Positions 6,478 to 14,676 of a DNA stretch of 35,047 nt are shown here, one piece after another. A model generated the notes under the pieces. It was not told the origin of the DNA and did no database searches. It was given only the letters and a program-made list of their open reading frames with translations. Position 1 is the first letter of the stretch; each line of letters begins with the position of its first letter. The position numbers and the translations under genes were made by a program. Origin of the DNA: a bacterium. Lineage in GTDB: Bacteria > Hydrothermota > UBA3073 > JACQXS01 > JAQTXJ01. The stretch lies in contig JAQTXJ010000022.1 of the NCBI GenBank assembly GCA_028688815.1, forward strand, positions 1 to 35,047, written 5' to 3'.

Positions 6478-8202
6478 ATGAAAAAAAGTCTATCTAAAAA
6501 CATACTCGTAATACTATTGGTTACAATCATTTCTTTCTCCATATACACAATTATTCCAATCTTAATAAAAAAATTCTCATTTTTTAATCATATAATAATT
6601 TCTTTTTATTTTGAACAGTTAAGACATATAATTCTGCTTCTGCCCGTTGCCGTTATACTCTATTTTATTACTCCTCTCAGAAAATTCCTGGACTACAAAA
6701 ATCACATTATGAAAATAAAAGAACCTTATTTTCTTATCGGAATTGTTCTATTATCCTTATTGGCTACAAATTTCATATCCTGGAAATGTTACAACCACTA
6801 CCCAAAAGAAGACGACACCGCCGTATACAAACAGGCTCAAATATTCCTAACAGGCGAAAGATGGGTACCTTCTCAGGCATATCCCGAATTTTTTGATGGT
6901 TTCAATATGGTCAATAATAACGGCAGGTTCTTTTCTATGCCCGCACCGGGACACCCGTTTATTCTTCTTTTAGGATTTCTAATCAAAGCCCCCTGGATAA
7001 TTTGCCCATTAATAGGAGTTTTCTTATTGCTGGTTTTATATTTCCTACTTAAAAACTTATATACACCTTTTACCGCCCGCACGGGAGCAGTATTCCTGCT
7101 TTTATCCCCTGCATTTTTGTTCTTTTCCGCATCATTCCTAAACCAGAACTCAAGCGCATTGTTCTCATTACTCGGGCTACTTCTAATCATAAAACTTTTC
7201 AATAAAAAATCTCAATGGTACCTCGCTCTATTATCTGGATTCGCCATAAGCATTGCCTTTTTATCAAGACCAACGTTGCCTTTTGCTTTCTTCCTATCCT
7301 CGCTGATATTTATTATTATAATGGAATACAAAAAACAATTAAACAAGGGAACGGCTATTTTATTTGTCACTGGATTCCTGCCATTACTGGTTTTTCAGTT
7401 GTATGATAATTTCACCCTTACCGGACACCCTTTACATTATGGTTATTCTTTGTGCGAATTCGCTAAATTAAATATTGCAGGTTTTGGCACGGATATTGGC
7501 TCTCTATCCGTTAATATGGAAGGGCATTCTTTATTAAAAGCTATCGTAAATTTAATGTATAATGTTTTTACAATTTCGTTACATCTATTCGGTTGGCCGC
7601 TGCTATCCCTTGTATTTGTGGCTTTATGGATATTCAAAAATAAAAAGACAGGTTTTGAATGGATGTTTATTGGCATAATCGGACTTTCCATAATATTTAT
7701 GGGGTTTTTCTGGGCGCACGGAAATACTCCGACAGGACCTCATTACTACTACGAAATCATACCTTTGTTAGTAATTATTACTGCCGTAAAACTTGAATCT
7801 ATGTCCGCCTCAGGCGGACCGAATATAAGGACAATGGTTACATTATTATTTTTAATAGGTATTTTTTCTTACATACCGAATGCGACCAAAGTATTTAAAG
7901 TATGGGGCACAAATAACAACTGTTACAATGAAGTAACTAACCGAAATATCCATAATGCAATAGTTTTTATCAAAGACCCTGTGGGCAGCGATGAAAAAAC
8001 GGTAACGCTTAGAAGATATAATTATTTATCCGTAATCTGCAGGAATGAAGCCATAATTGAAAACGGCGACATTATGTATGCGGAAGATTTGGAAAGTAAA
8101 AACAACGCCAAACTCATAAAATTATATCCTAATAGGAAAATTTATTTATTCGAATACCTGAACAATGGGAACAACTGGCAAGTAGTACCGTATACGCCAT
8201 AA
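6478..8202 (+). CDS. GT-C type glycosyltransferase, polytopic membrane protein
   Basis: 574 aa with about eleven to thirteen hydrophobic segments. The layout resembles GT-C fold lipid-linked-sugar glycosyltransferases (PMT/ArnT, GT39-like): membrane segments near 10-30, 50-65 and 86-102, a first extracytoplasmic loop with acidic KEDDTAVYKQA at 110-120, a soluble stretch with NGRFFSMPAPGHPF, then a dense membrane region (about 165-460) and a C-terminal soluble tail. The EDD motif in the first large loop fits the catalytic acidic position of GT-C enzymes. It should transfer a sugar from a polyprenyl-phosphate donor on the outer face of the inner membrane; the acceptor is unknown. A GC-rich palindrome (7803-7819) is embedded in the reading frame. 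It is probably monocistronic and leaderless. Confidence 0.78.
   Translation: MKKSLSKNILVILLVTIISFSIYTIIPILIKKFSFFNHIIISFYFEQLRHIILLLPVAVILYFITPLRKFLDYKNHIMKIKEPYFLIGIVLLSLLATNFISWKCYNHYPKEDDTAVYKQAQIFLTGERWVPSQAYPEFFDGFNMVNNNGRFFSMPAPGHPFILLLGFLIKAPWIICPLIGVFLLLVLYFLLKNLYTPFTARTGAVFLLLSPAFLFFSASFLNQNSSALFSLLGLLLIIKLFNKKSQWYLALLSGFAISIAFLSRPTLPFAFFLSSLIFIIIMEYKKQLNKGTAILFVTGFLPLLVFQLYDNFTLTGHPLHYGYSLCEFAKLNIAGFGTDIGSLSVNMEGHSLLKAIVNLMYNVFTISLHLFGWPLLSLVFVALWIFKNKKTGFEWMFIGIIGLSIIFMGFFWAHGNTPTGPHYYYEIIPLLVIITAVKLESMSASGGPNIRTMVTLLFLIGIFSYIPNATKVFKVWGTNNNCYNEVTNRNIHNAIVFIKDPVGSDEKTVTLRRYNYLSVICRNEAIIENGDIMYAEDLESKNNAKLIKLYPNRKIYLFEYLNNGNNWQVVPYTP
7803..7819. repeat. GC palindrome GTCCGCCT-C-AGGCGGAC inside a CDS
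   Basis: A perfect 8-bp inverted repeat with a one-base centre, strikingly GC-rich in an AT-rich gene. It is translated as part of MSASGGPN between hydrophobic segments, where an insertion is tolerable. Related CCGCC/GGCGG palindromes occur at 8262-8275, 8350-8364 and about 20533-20545. Confidence 0.6.
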
Positions 8203-8254
8203 ATTTTTCCCAAATTACTTCATTAGCACTATTCTTTTTCTCCTTTCTTAAAGC

Positions 8255-8281
8255 ACTTAACCCCGCCGAGGCGGGATAAGT
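8255..8281. repeat. Intergenic GC palindrome hairpin
   Basis: ACTTA (8255-8259) and CCCGCC (8262-8267) pair with GGCGGG (8270-8275) and TAAGT (8277-8281). No T-run follows, so it is not a standard terminator. It resembles the palindrome inside the upstream gene. Confidence 0.5.
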
Positions 8282-8386
8282 TAGAGTCCAACAGACTGGA
8301 TACGAATCCCTAAGGGCAAAAGCTCCAAGGGCTTCGTATAACGTTCCTTTCCTCCAAAGGCGGACAAGTGCGTCACGAACTCTAAC
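8280..8386. other. Nested inverted-repeat region, possible structured element
   Basis: Outer arms GTTAGAGT (8280-8287) and ACTCTAAC (8379-8386) enclose TCCA/TGGA (8287-8300), an 11-nt pair with one mismatch (ATACGAATCCC 8300-8310 with GGGCTTCGTAT 8329-8339), and a TCCTCC/GGCGGA hairpin (8350-8364). It ends 12 nt before the iorA promoter. No known RNA or mobile element is recognised. Confidence 0.45.
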
Positions 8387-8398
8387 TAAAAAAGAAGC

Positions 8399-8424
8399 TT
8401 GACAGATTTATAAATAAATATAAG
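8399..8424 (+). promoter_or_regulatory. Promoter of iorA
   Basis: TTGACA (8399-8404), 14 nt, TATAAG (8419-8424); TAAGTT at 8421-8426 gives a 16-nt spacer. The ATG follows 11 nt after TATAAG with no RBS, so the mRNA is probably leaderless. Confidence 0.6.
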
Positions 8425-8435
8425 TTCCCAGTATT

Positions 8436-10166
8436 ATGAAAGTTTTGCTTTCAGGCAATGAAGCTGTCGCCCGCGGGGCTTATGAAGCAGGTTGCAATAT
8501 CGCCAGTGCTTACCCTGGAACGCCTTCAACTGAAATACTTGAAAACCTGAGAAAATACAAAGACGTCTATGTTGAATGGTCAACTAACGAGAAAGTCGCT
8601 TTTGATGTCGCAGTAGGCGCTTCATTCGCCGGCGCAAGAACACTCGTCGCAATGAAACACGTAGGTCTTAACGTTGCCGCCGACCCGTTTTTTACCGTCA
8701 GCTACGAAGGAGTAAACGGTGGGTTTATAGTCATCACCGCAGACGACCCCGGTATGTGGTCATCCCAGAACGAACAAGATAACCGTTGGTATGCGCTTAT
8801 GGCTAAAATACCTATGCTCGAACCTTCGGATTCACAGGAAGCAAAAGACTTAATAAAACTCGGCTTTGACATATCCGAAGAGTTCGACACACCTCTTCTT
8901 TTTAGACTTACCACAAGAATATGTCACTCAAGCACACCTGTAACACTTGGAGATAACATTACTCATAAAATAAAAGGCTATGTGCCAAATGTTTCAAAAT
9001 TCCTTTGCCTGCCGTCTAATGCCCGACGCTGGCATCCTATAGTAGAAAACAGACTGCTCAAACTTCAGGCTTATAATGAAAAACTTAATAAAAATATTAT
9101 GGAAATAAACGATACCTCAATCGGTATCATTACTTCGGGAATATCCTATCAATACGCCAGAGAAGTATTCCCGGATGCATCATTCCTTAAATTGTCAATG
9201 ACTTATCCCCTGCCAATCAAACTTATAAAAGAATTTGCAGGCAAAGTGAAAAAAATATACGTAATAGAGGAAAATGACCCGTTCCTCGAAAATAACATAA
9301 AAATCTTAGGGATACAGGTAACGGGAAAAGACAAAATCCCAATCTGCGGGGAACTCAGTCAAACTGTACTTAAAAAAAGTTTTAATATAAGCACTCCCGA
9401 GCCGACCGAATTGACGGTAAAAATTCCCGAAAGGCCACCGGTGCTTTGTCCCGGGTGCCCGCACAGAGGAGTTTTCTATACTATAAATAAATTAAAACTT
9501 CATGCTATGGGAGATATCGGATGTTATACTCTTGGCGCATTTCCACCGCTAAACGCTATGGAAACCTGCGTATGTATGGGCGCTTCCATAAGCAATGCTT
9601 ATGGAATTGAAAGAGCATCTACCCCGGAAGATAAGACAAAACTTGTTGCGGTAATCGGCGACTCTACTTTCTTCCATACGGGAGTCCCTGCGCTTATAAA
9701 CCTTGTCTATAATAACGGATGCACTACTACTTTAATCCTTGATAACCTTATCACCGCAATGACCGGTCATCAACAACACCCGGGAACAGGCAAAACCGCA
9801 AGAGAAGAACCTGCAAGAAAGGTATCAATAGAGGAACTCGTTAAAGGATCCGGCGTAAATAGGGTTTTCATAGTAGACCCTTATAACTTAGATGAATTAA
9901 AAACTATTCTCAAAAGAGAAGTTTCCATTCCCGAACCTTCGGTTATCATAGCAAGACGGGACTGCGTTTTAAGAATAAAACCACAATTCGCAATGAAAGT
10001 AAATAATGATATTTGTACAGGCTGTAAATTATGTGTAAATCTAGGATGTCCGGCGCTTACATTTAAAGACAATAAAGCCTATATTGACCATATACTGTGC
10101 ACCGGTTGCGGTTTATGTCAGCAGGTGTGCGTAAAAAAATCAATATCAAAGGAGCAAAAATGTTAA
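8436..10166 (+). CDS. iorA: Indolepyruvate ferredoxin oxidoreductase, alpha subunit
   Basis: 576 aa. It catalyses CoA-dependent oxidative decarboxylation of aryl-pyruvates, reducing ferredoxin, with IorB. Domains in order: N-terminal pyrimidine-type domain (GCNIASAYPGTPSTEILEN; GASFAGARTLVAMKHVGLN), a transketolase C-like middle domain, CPGCPHRG (338-345), the TPP-binding core (GDIGCYTLG, MGASISNAYGIE, VIGDSTFFHTGVPALINLVYN, ITAMTGHQQHPGTG) and two C-terminal [4Fe-4S] sets (CTGCKLC at 527-533 with downstream GCP; CTGCGLC at 555-561 with downstream VC). All standard features are present. It starts a unit with a small barrel-like gene (7-nt overlap) and iorB. It implies anaerobic amino-acid fermentation, or synthesis in reverse. 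Confidence 0.97.
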   Translation: MKVLLSGNEAVARGAYEAGCNIASAYPGTPSTEILENLRKYKDVYVEWSTNEKVAFDVAVGASFAGARTLVAMKHVGLNVAADPFFTVSYEGVNGGFIVITADDPGMWSSQNEQDNRWYALMAKIPMLEPSDSQEAKDLIKLGFDISEEFDTPLLFRLTTRICHSSTPVTLGDNITHKIKGYVPNVSKFLCLPSNARRWHPIVENRLLKLQAYNEKLNKNIMEINDTSIGIITSGISYQYAREVFPDASFLKLSMTYPLPIKLIKEFAGKVKKIYVIEENDPFLENNIKILGIQVTGKDKIPICGELSQTVLKKSFNISTPEPTELTVKIPERPPVLCPGCPHRGVFYTINKLKLHAMGDIGCYTLGAFPPLNAMETCVCMGASISNAYGIERASTPEDKTKLVAVIGDSTFFHTGVPALINLVYNNGCTTTLILDNLITAMTGHQQHPGTGKTAREEPARKVSIEELVKGSGVNRVFIVDPYNLDELKTILKREVSIPEPSVIIARRDCVLRIKPQFAMKVNNDICTGCKLCVNLGCPALTFKDNKAYIDHILCTGCGLCQQVCVKKSISKEQKC

Positions 10167-10624
10167 TTTTACTTTTACTTATAAATGCGGACAAACTTGC
10201 GCTCGGATTAGGAGCATATCCCACGGGATTCATAACATTCAGAACTTATGTTACCCAAAAAGTAGCTTTACAGGCAACAGCCGGAAATATGTCGTTAAAG
10301 TTCCCTAAAATGGAAAGCACACTGTCGGCAAGCGTAAGAGCCTCTTTCAAGATAGCCAACACGGAAGCTAATTATAAACCGGAGGATGCTGGTTCCCCTA
10401 CATTTAAGGTGAATTATCTTTTAGGTGGTGGCGCAGGTATAAAAAATGACAGCACTATGAAACCGGTAGCCGAAGTCTTCGGGGAAATAGAATATTACCC
10501 GGTATCCGATATATTTCCTTTATCCGTAACACTTGGTGTAGGGCTGTGTGGAGATACAGGAGGATTACACTTTGGACCATTTGTCGGTGTTCATTTTTAT
10601 ATAATAAACTTAAAACTTGAATAA
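10160..10624 (+). CDS. Small beta-barrel-like envelope protein, unknown
   Basis: 154 aa. The start chosen is ATG at 10160, which has a good RBS (AAAGGAG, 10148-10154) and overlaps the iorA stop by 7 nt. The frame is open further upstream, but that would only re-read iorA ferredoxin codons. The N-terminus (MLILLLLINADKLALGLGAYPTG) is hydrophobic and signal-like. The rest alternates polar and hydrophobic residues with Gly/aromatic strands (FITFRTYVTQKVALQATAGNM, GEIEYYPVSD, LSVTLGVGL, HFGPFVGVHFYIINLKLE), as in a small outer-membrane barrel. No family is recognised. Its place between the two subunits of a cytoplasmic enzyme is odd, because iorA and iorB are usually adjacent. Confidence 0.7.
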   Translation: MLILLLLINADKLALGLGAYPTGFITFRTYVTQKVALQATAGNMSLKFPKMESTLSASVRASFKIANTEANYKPEDAGSPTFKVNYLLGGGAGIKNDSTMKPVAEVFGEIEYYPVSDIFPLSVTLGVGLCGDTGGLHFGPFVGVHFYIINLKLE

Positions 10625-10630
10625 AAGGGT

Positions 10631-10654
10631 AGATTGGGTTACTTGACCCAATCT
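10631..10654 (+). other. Strong hairpin immediately upstream of iorB
   Basis: AGATTGGGT (10631-10639) and ACCCAATCT (10646-10654) form a perfect 9-bp stem with a 6-nt loop. It ends 7 nt before the iorB ATG, and only TTTGATAT follows. It could be a leaky terminator, a processing site or a translational control hairpin that tunes the iorB to iorA ratio. Confidence 0.6.
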
Positions 10655-10661
10655 TTGATAT

Positions 10662-11234
10662 ATGAAAGAAACAAGCGTTCTTATATGCGGAGTAGGCGGA
10701 CAGGGAATACTTCTTGCCTCTGATTTACTCGGCAAAGTAGCAATTGAAGCAGGACTTGATGCGAAAAAAAGTGAAGTCCACGGTATGGCTCAACGCGGAG
10801 GCGCCGTCGTTTCTATAGTCAGGTTCGGGGACAAAATTTATTCTCCCATTATAGGAGAAAATGAAGCAGATTTTATACTTTCTTTTGAAATACTGGAAAC
10901 CCTCCGGCAAATAAAATTCCTGAAAAAATCGGGAATATGTATCGTAAATAATTATGAACTGCCGCCGTTCTCCGTATCAACAGGTATAGATAAATATCCC
11001 GAAAATATTCCCGAAGAAATAAAAAAACACTCAAAAGAAATGTTTTTGATAAATGGGTTGAAACTGGCAAAGGAAATAGGCAACTCCAAAACGGTAAATG
11101 TCATTCTTCTTGGCGCACTTGCAAAAAGACTCAGTTTTCCTAAAGAATGCTGGATTAAAACCATCAAGGGACACTTCCCTCCAAAAATAATCGACATAAA
11201 TCTCAAGGCTTTTGAATTAGGATATAATAATTAA
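10662..11234 (+). CDS. iorB: Indolepyruvate ferredoxin oxidoreductase, beta subunit
   Basis: 190 aa, the usual IorB size. This is the gamma-type domain of 2-oxoacid:ferredoxin oxidoreductases: VLICGVGGQGILLASDLLGK (6-25), DAKKSEVHGMAQRGGAVVSIVRFG (34-57), EADFILSFEILETLR (68-82) and NVILLGALAK. It forms the complex with IorA. It lies 37 nt past the small barrel-like gene and 7 nt after a strong hairpin; no RBS is visible between hairpin and ATG. Confidence 0.95.
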   Translation: MKETSVLICGVGGQGILLASDLLGKVAIEAGLDAKKSEVHGMAQRGGAVVSIVRFGDKIYSPIIGENEADFILSFEILETLRQIKFLKKSGICIVNNYELPPFSVSTGIDKYPENIPEEIKKHSKEMFLINGLKLAKEIGNSKTVNVILLGALAKRLSFPKECWIKTIKGHFPPKIIDINLKAFELGYNN

Positions 11235-11266
11235 ATAAATCCAAAGCTGAACTTATTTACTTTTTT
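11232..11266 (+). terminator. Possible weak terminator after iorB
   Basis: TAAATAA (11232-11238) pairs with TTATTTA (11253-11259), followed by CTTTTTT. The all-AT stem and long loop make it weak. A new promoter follows directly. Confidence 0.3.
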
Positions 11267-11268
11267 GC

Positions 11269-11296
11269 TTGACATAAGAGAATGTTTTTTTATAGT
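11269..11296 (+). promoter_or_regulatory. Promoter of the SPOR-rdgB unit
   Basis: TTGACA (11269-11274), 16 nt, TATAGT (11291-11296). The leader of about 20 nt contains the RBS GAGGGGG (11311-11317) 5 nt before the ATG. Confidence 0.7.
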
Positions 11297-11322
11297 GTAT
11301 AGTAATAAAAGAGGGGGAATCT

Positions 11323-11808
11323 ATGTATAAAAATATAGGAATAGCGTTTTTTACAATATGTATTTCCACGGGTTTAACAATGGCATCAACAACAATAGAT
11401 ACCATTTTAATTACGGATATGCCTGCTGAAGTCGAAACAGTAGCAGTAACAAAAACAAACGTTGAAACCGTTACAGTAGTAAAAGATGTAACTCCACCGG
11501 TAACCGAGGTAGCTCAACCTGTTGTAACTGAGGTAACGCCATCGGTAGTAAAAGAAGAACCCGTAAAAACAGAAAAAGTCTCAAAATCAGGAGCTATTAG
11601 AATACAATTCGGCGCATTTTATGTAAAAGAAAATGCAGAAAAATTGTATAACCTTTTAAAAACACAATATGGAGATATTTTTTATATGGACAATATAAAT
11701 TCTTACTGGAAAGTAGGAGCTCAAAACTATACTACACTAAAATCGGCAAAAGCTGCAAGAAAAACTTTTATTTCCCAGGGATTTACAACTATCTTCATAA
11801 CCCATTAA
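11323..11808 (+). CDS. SPOR domain-containing secreted protein
   Basis: 161 aa. A signal peptide (about 1-21) is followed by a Val/Thr/Glu/Pro-rich low-complexity linker (about 25-88, repeated VTEV/VVKE/PVVTE motifs) and a C-terminal SPOR domain (about 90-161: IRIQFGAFYVKENAEKLYNL, then YWKVGAQNYTTLKSAKAARK). SPOR domains bind peptidoglycan stripped of stem peptides and place proteins at division sites, so this is probably a periplasmic, septum-directed protein. It has its own promoter and RBS, and rdgB starts 4 nt after its stop. Confidence 0.87.
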   Translation: MYKNIGIAFFTICISTGLTMASTTIDTILITDMPAEVETVAVTKTNVETVTVVKDVTPPVTEVAQPVVTEVTPSVVKEEPVKTEKVSKSGAIRIQFGAFYVKENAEKLYNLLKTQYGDIFYMDNINSYWKVGAQNYTTLKSAKAARKTFISQGFTTIFITH

Positions 11809-11812
11809 TTTA

Positions 11813-12406
11813 GTGAGTAAACAGAAACTACTGGTAGCAACCAATAATAAAGATAAGTTCAAAGAGATTACGGCAATCCTGGATTCCTTGAATGTAGAAT
11901 TTGTAAGCCTCGGAGATATCGAATTACCTGAAGAAGATGGAAAGACTATAGAAGAAAATGCAATTAAAAAATCAGAATTCGGATTTGAAATAAAAAAAAT
12001 GCTAACAATTGCAGATGATACGGGACTTGAAGTAGATGCGCTCAATGGAGCGCCGGGAGTCTATTCGTCAAGATTTGCAGGAGAAAATGTAAGCTATGAA
12101 GATAACAGGAAAAAATTATTAAACGAACTTGCAGGGAAAAAATTAGAAGAAAGAAAAGCAAAATTCAGATGCATAATAGCGGTTTCCGGGTTAGAAAAAG
12201 GAACGAAAACTTTTGAAGGCTCCGTTGACGGCTACATAACGGAAGATGAACGCGGAAATTCTGGGTTTGGCTATGATGCGATATTCTTTGTCCCGGAAAT
12301 AGGCAAAACTATGGCGGAAATGAGCCCGGAAGAAAAAAACAAAATTTCGCATCGTGGAAGGGCAATAGTTAAAGCAAAAAAATATCTCGAAAATTACCTA
12401 AATTAA
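11813..12406 (+). CDS. rdgB: XTP/dITP diphosphatase (RdgB/HAM1 family)
   Basis: 197 aa, full length. It hydrolyses non-canonical purine triphosphates (dITP, XTP) to monophosphates. Family motifs: LLVATNNKDKFKEI at the start, EENAIKKSEFG, the Mg-binding TIADDTGLEVDALNGAPGVY, SSRFAG, then FGYDAIFFVPEIGKTMAEMS and KISHRGRAI near the end. The start is GTG at 11813, 4 nt past the SPOR stop; no ATG fits and no RBS is evident, so translation probably depends on the upstream gene. tRNA-Pro follows 5 nt after the stop and may share the transcript. Confidence 0.96.
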   Translation: MSKQKLLVATNNKDKFKEITAILDSLNVEFVSLGDIELPEEDGKTIEENAIKKSEFGFEIKKMLTIADDTGLEVDALNGAPGVYSSRFAGENVSYEDNRKKLLNELAGKKLEERKAKFRCIIAVSGLEKGTKTFEGSVDGYITEDERGNSGFGYDAIFFVPEIGKTMAEMSPEEKNKISHRGRAIVKAKKYLENYLN

Positions 12407-12411
12407 TAAGT

Positions 12412-12487
12412 CGGGGAGTAGCGCAGTTGGTAGCGCACATGGTTTGGGACCATGGGGTCGCAGGTTCGAGTCCTGTCTCCCCGACCA
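12412..12487 (+). tRNA. tRNA-Pro (anticodon TGG)
   Basis: Acceptor CGGGGAG (12412-12418) pairs with CTCCCCG (12477-12483). The anticodon arm is CATGG-TTTGGGA-CCATG with anticodon TGG, the T-arm is CGCAGGTTCGAGTCCTGTC, the discriminator is A, and CCA is encoded (12485-12487). 76 nt in total. No separate promoter is seen, so it may be processed from the rdgB transcript. Confidence 0.96.
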
Positions 12488-12551
12488 AAAAATTTCATCC
12501 TTACACCAGAAGCACAAATACAGGAAAATTTCCCCCCTTAATTATTTTATC

Positions 12552-12577
12552 TTGATTTTTATTTTTTCCCATATAAA
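12552..12577 (+). promoter_or_regulatory. Promoter of the methyltransferase-lnt unit
   Basis: TTGATT (12552-12557), 14 nt, TATAAA (12572-12577); TAAATT (12574-12579) gives a 16-nt spacer. The ATG is 8 nt past the TATAAA box with no RBS, which suggests a leaderless mRNA. Confidence 0.5.
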
Positions 12578-12585
12578 TTCAATTA

Positions 12586-13191
12586 ATGCATTATTATAGC
12601 TTTCCGTCTTTGTATGAACTGGCTTTTAAGCTTCCACCTCTTTTATTATGGCGAAAAAAGAGCCTTAAAGCGCTTACGAAAACACTTGCGGAACTAAAAA
12701 ATACCCATTCCCCAAAAACAATATTAGATGTTGGCTGCGGAGCAGGAGTTCTGACTAAAACACTCAGAAAAATATACCCCGGCGCTGAAATATTGGGCAT
12801 AGACAAATCCAACGATATGATTGGATTTGCTCATAAAAAACATAACAAAATAGCAAAATTTAAGCAAGCAGATTTCCTTGCTTATGAAGGTAAACACGAT
12901 TTGCTCGTTTCTTTTTATAGCTTTTGTTTTTTTCCACTGAATGAAGGCGTCGAAAAAATTAAACATATTATAGGGCAAAAAGGCAAGTGTATTATCGTAA
13001 CCTGCGGCAAAGCAGCTTTCAGCGTTCCGCATAAATTCCTATTGAAAAAAATCACAGGTTCACAAATAGGACTTTATTCACCCGAAGACTTTAAAAAATT
13101 ATTACCGTCATCAGAATTTGAGGTAAGTTCCAAAATTATCAGCAAAACAGAAGGTAGTTTTGTTCTGGTTATATCTGCTAAAAACAAATGA
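12586..13191 (+). CDS. Class I SAM-dependent methyltransferase
   Basis: 201 aa. Motif I is ILDVGCGAGVLTKTL (46-60), motif II region is EILGIDKSNDMIGFA (about 68-82), followed by ADFLAYEGKHDLLVSFYSFCFF and QKGKCIIVTCG. The N-terminal HYYSFPSLYELAFKLPPLL helix may act as a lid or membrane contact. The substrate is unknown. The ATGA overlap with lnt indicates translational coupling, so a role in envelope lipid or lipoprotein metabolism is possible. Confidence 0.85.
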   Translation: MHYYSFPSLYELAFKLPPLLLWRKKSLKALTKTLAELKNTHSPKTILDVGCGAGVLTKTLRKIYPGAEILGIDKSNDMIGFAHKKHNKIAKFKQADFLAYEGKHDLLVSFYSFCFFPLNEGVEKIKHIIGQKGKCIIVTCGKAAFSVPHKFLLKKITGSQIGLYSPEDFKKLLPSSEFEVSSKIISKTEGSFVLVISAKNK

Positions 13192-14672
13192 TAGATAATT
13201 ATTTTCTTACAAATAAAATTCGTATAGTTCTAAGTTTACTTACCTCTTTTTTACTGCTTTTTTCTTTTTATTTTGCACCTTTTATCATTTTTGTAAGTTT
13301 TATACCTTTACTCTTTGCCTGTCTTTATGAATCTCCGTCTCACAGGAATGCTTTTAAATATAGTTTCATATCGGGTGGAATATTTGCAGCAGGATTGCTT
13401 TACTGGATATTATTTCTTGATGCTCCAATAAAAGCATGGTTGTGGCTGGGCGTTTTTTTACTTTTTATCTATTTTGGACTGGTTTTCGGAGTAACTCTCT
13501 GGATAATACGCCACTTGCACAAAAAAAGCGTACTCCTTATTCCGATTGTGTGGACAGCTATAGAATTCTTGCGTTCATTAACTAACGACGTGGGCTTCCC
13601 TTGGGGCAGTATGGGTTACACGATTATTTCTTACCTTCCTCTTATTCAATCTGCAGAATTCGCCGGATTACCCGGAATAACATTTTTCATATTACTAATA
13701 AACGCTCTTTTGTTCTACGCTATAAGTAAACGTAAAATTAAATATATCTATTTATCGCTTGCTGTTTTTGGAATCGTATGTTTACAAGGCATTGTTTCAT
13801 TAAAAACAATTTCTTATCCTGCCAAATTAAGAGTAGGCATTATACAACCAAATTTTATGCCTGAATTAAAACAAAGCGAAGATTTTTATTATAGGATGAA
13901 TGTGCTTTACAAACTAAGTAAAACTGCAGGAAAATGCGATTTACTCGTTTGGCCTGAATCGGCAGTGCCGGGATATTTTAATCTGGATAATGCGGAAACT
14001 GATGTAACTAAACTTGTATCTTCATTGAATATTCCCATAGTTTTCGGAAGCGGAAGATATACTTCCGATAATGTATATAACTCGTCTTTTCTAATGACTC
14101 CCGCAGGACTTAATGGATTTTATGACAAACAATATCTAGTTCCCTTTGGCGAAAGATTACCTTTTGATAACGTTTTTCCCCGTTTAAGGAAATTAGGTTT
14201 CGGACAGGGCGACTATGCTCCGGGCAACGAATATAAAATATTTGAACTCCCCGATAAAACACCATTTTCAGTACTGATATGTTTTGAATCAATCTTTCCA
14301 CGTGTATCAAGAAGGTTTGTCCGTGAAGGAGCAAAGTTCCTCGTAAATATAACAAATGACTGTTGGTTCGGAAGAACCGTAGCCCCTTACCAACACGCCC
14401 AACAGGGAATATTAAGAGCAGTAGAATACCGCATTCCAATAATAAGATGCGCTAATACGGGAATCTCTTACTTTGTAACACCAACCGGAGAATTAAAACA
14501 ACGAACTGCTATTTTTACTCAACGCGTAATTGTGGAAAACATATCTTTACGTGAAGGACTTACGTTTTATGCCAAATTCGGTGATTGGTTTGCCTGGTTA
14601 TGCGTAATAGTTATGTTTCTTCTAATACTTTATTCTAAAATACGTATTCCCCGAAAATCACAAAATAAATAA
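13188..14672 (+). CDS. lnt: Apolipoprotein N-acyltransferase
   Basis: 494 aa, normal length. It N-acylates the diacylglyceryl-Cys of lipoproteins at the outer face of the inner membrane. The N-terminal half has about seven to eight membrane segments (residues about 10-205), including GFPWGSMGYTIISYLPLIQSA. The nitrilase domain (about 214-460) carries the Glu-Lys-Cys triad at Glu257 (WPESAVPG), Lys314 (DKQYLVPFGERLPF) and Cys365 (LICFESIFP), followed by NDCWFG. A last membrane segment lies at about 468-488. The ATG overlaps the stop of the upstream methyltransferase gene. It supports a double-membrane cell envelope, and a lipoprotein with a clear lipobox occurs at 25108. Confidence 0.96.
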   Translation: MIDNYFLTNKIRIVLSLLTSFLLLFSFYFAPFIIFVSFIPLLFACLYESPSHRNAFKYSFISGGIFAAGLLYWILFLDAPIKAWLWLGVFLLFIYFGLVFGVTLWIIRHLHKKSVLLIPIVWTAIEFLRSLTNDVGFPWGSMGYTIISYLPLIQSAEFAGLPGITFFILLINALLFYAISKRKIKYIYLSLAVFGIVCLQGIVSLKTISYPAKLRVGIIQPNFMPELKQSEDFYYRMNVLYKLSKTAGKCDLLVWPESAVPGYFNLDNAETDVTKLVSSLNIPIVFGSGRYTSDNVYNSSFLMTPAGLNGFYDKQYLVPFGERLPFDNVFPRLRKLGFGQGDYAPGNEYKIFELPDKTPFSVLICFESIFPRVSRRFVREGAKFLVNITNDCWFGRTVAPYQHAQQGILRAVEYRIPIIRCANTGISYFVTPTGELKQRTAIFTQRVIVENISLREGLTFYAKFGDWFAWLCVIVMFLLILYSKIRIPRKSQNK

Positions 14673-14676
14673 AAAA

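Noticed and set aside
8280-8386. Integron attC-like site (GTTAGAG...CTCTAAC arms)
   Set aside because: In attC the RYYYAAC core comes first and GTTRRRY last. Here the order is reversed on both strands, and no integrase or cassette array is present.
10097-10159. Upstream extension of the small barrel-like gene inside iorA
   Set aside because: It would re-read iorA ferredoxin-domain codons in another frame. The AAAGGAG site points to ATG 10160, which yields the hydrophobic N-terminus.
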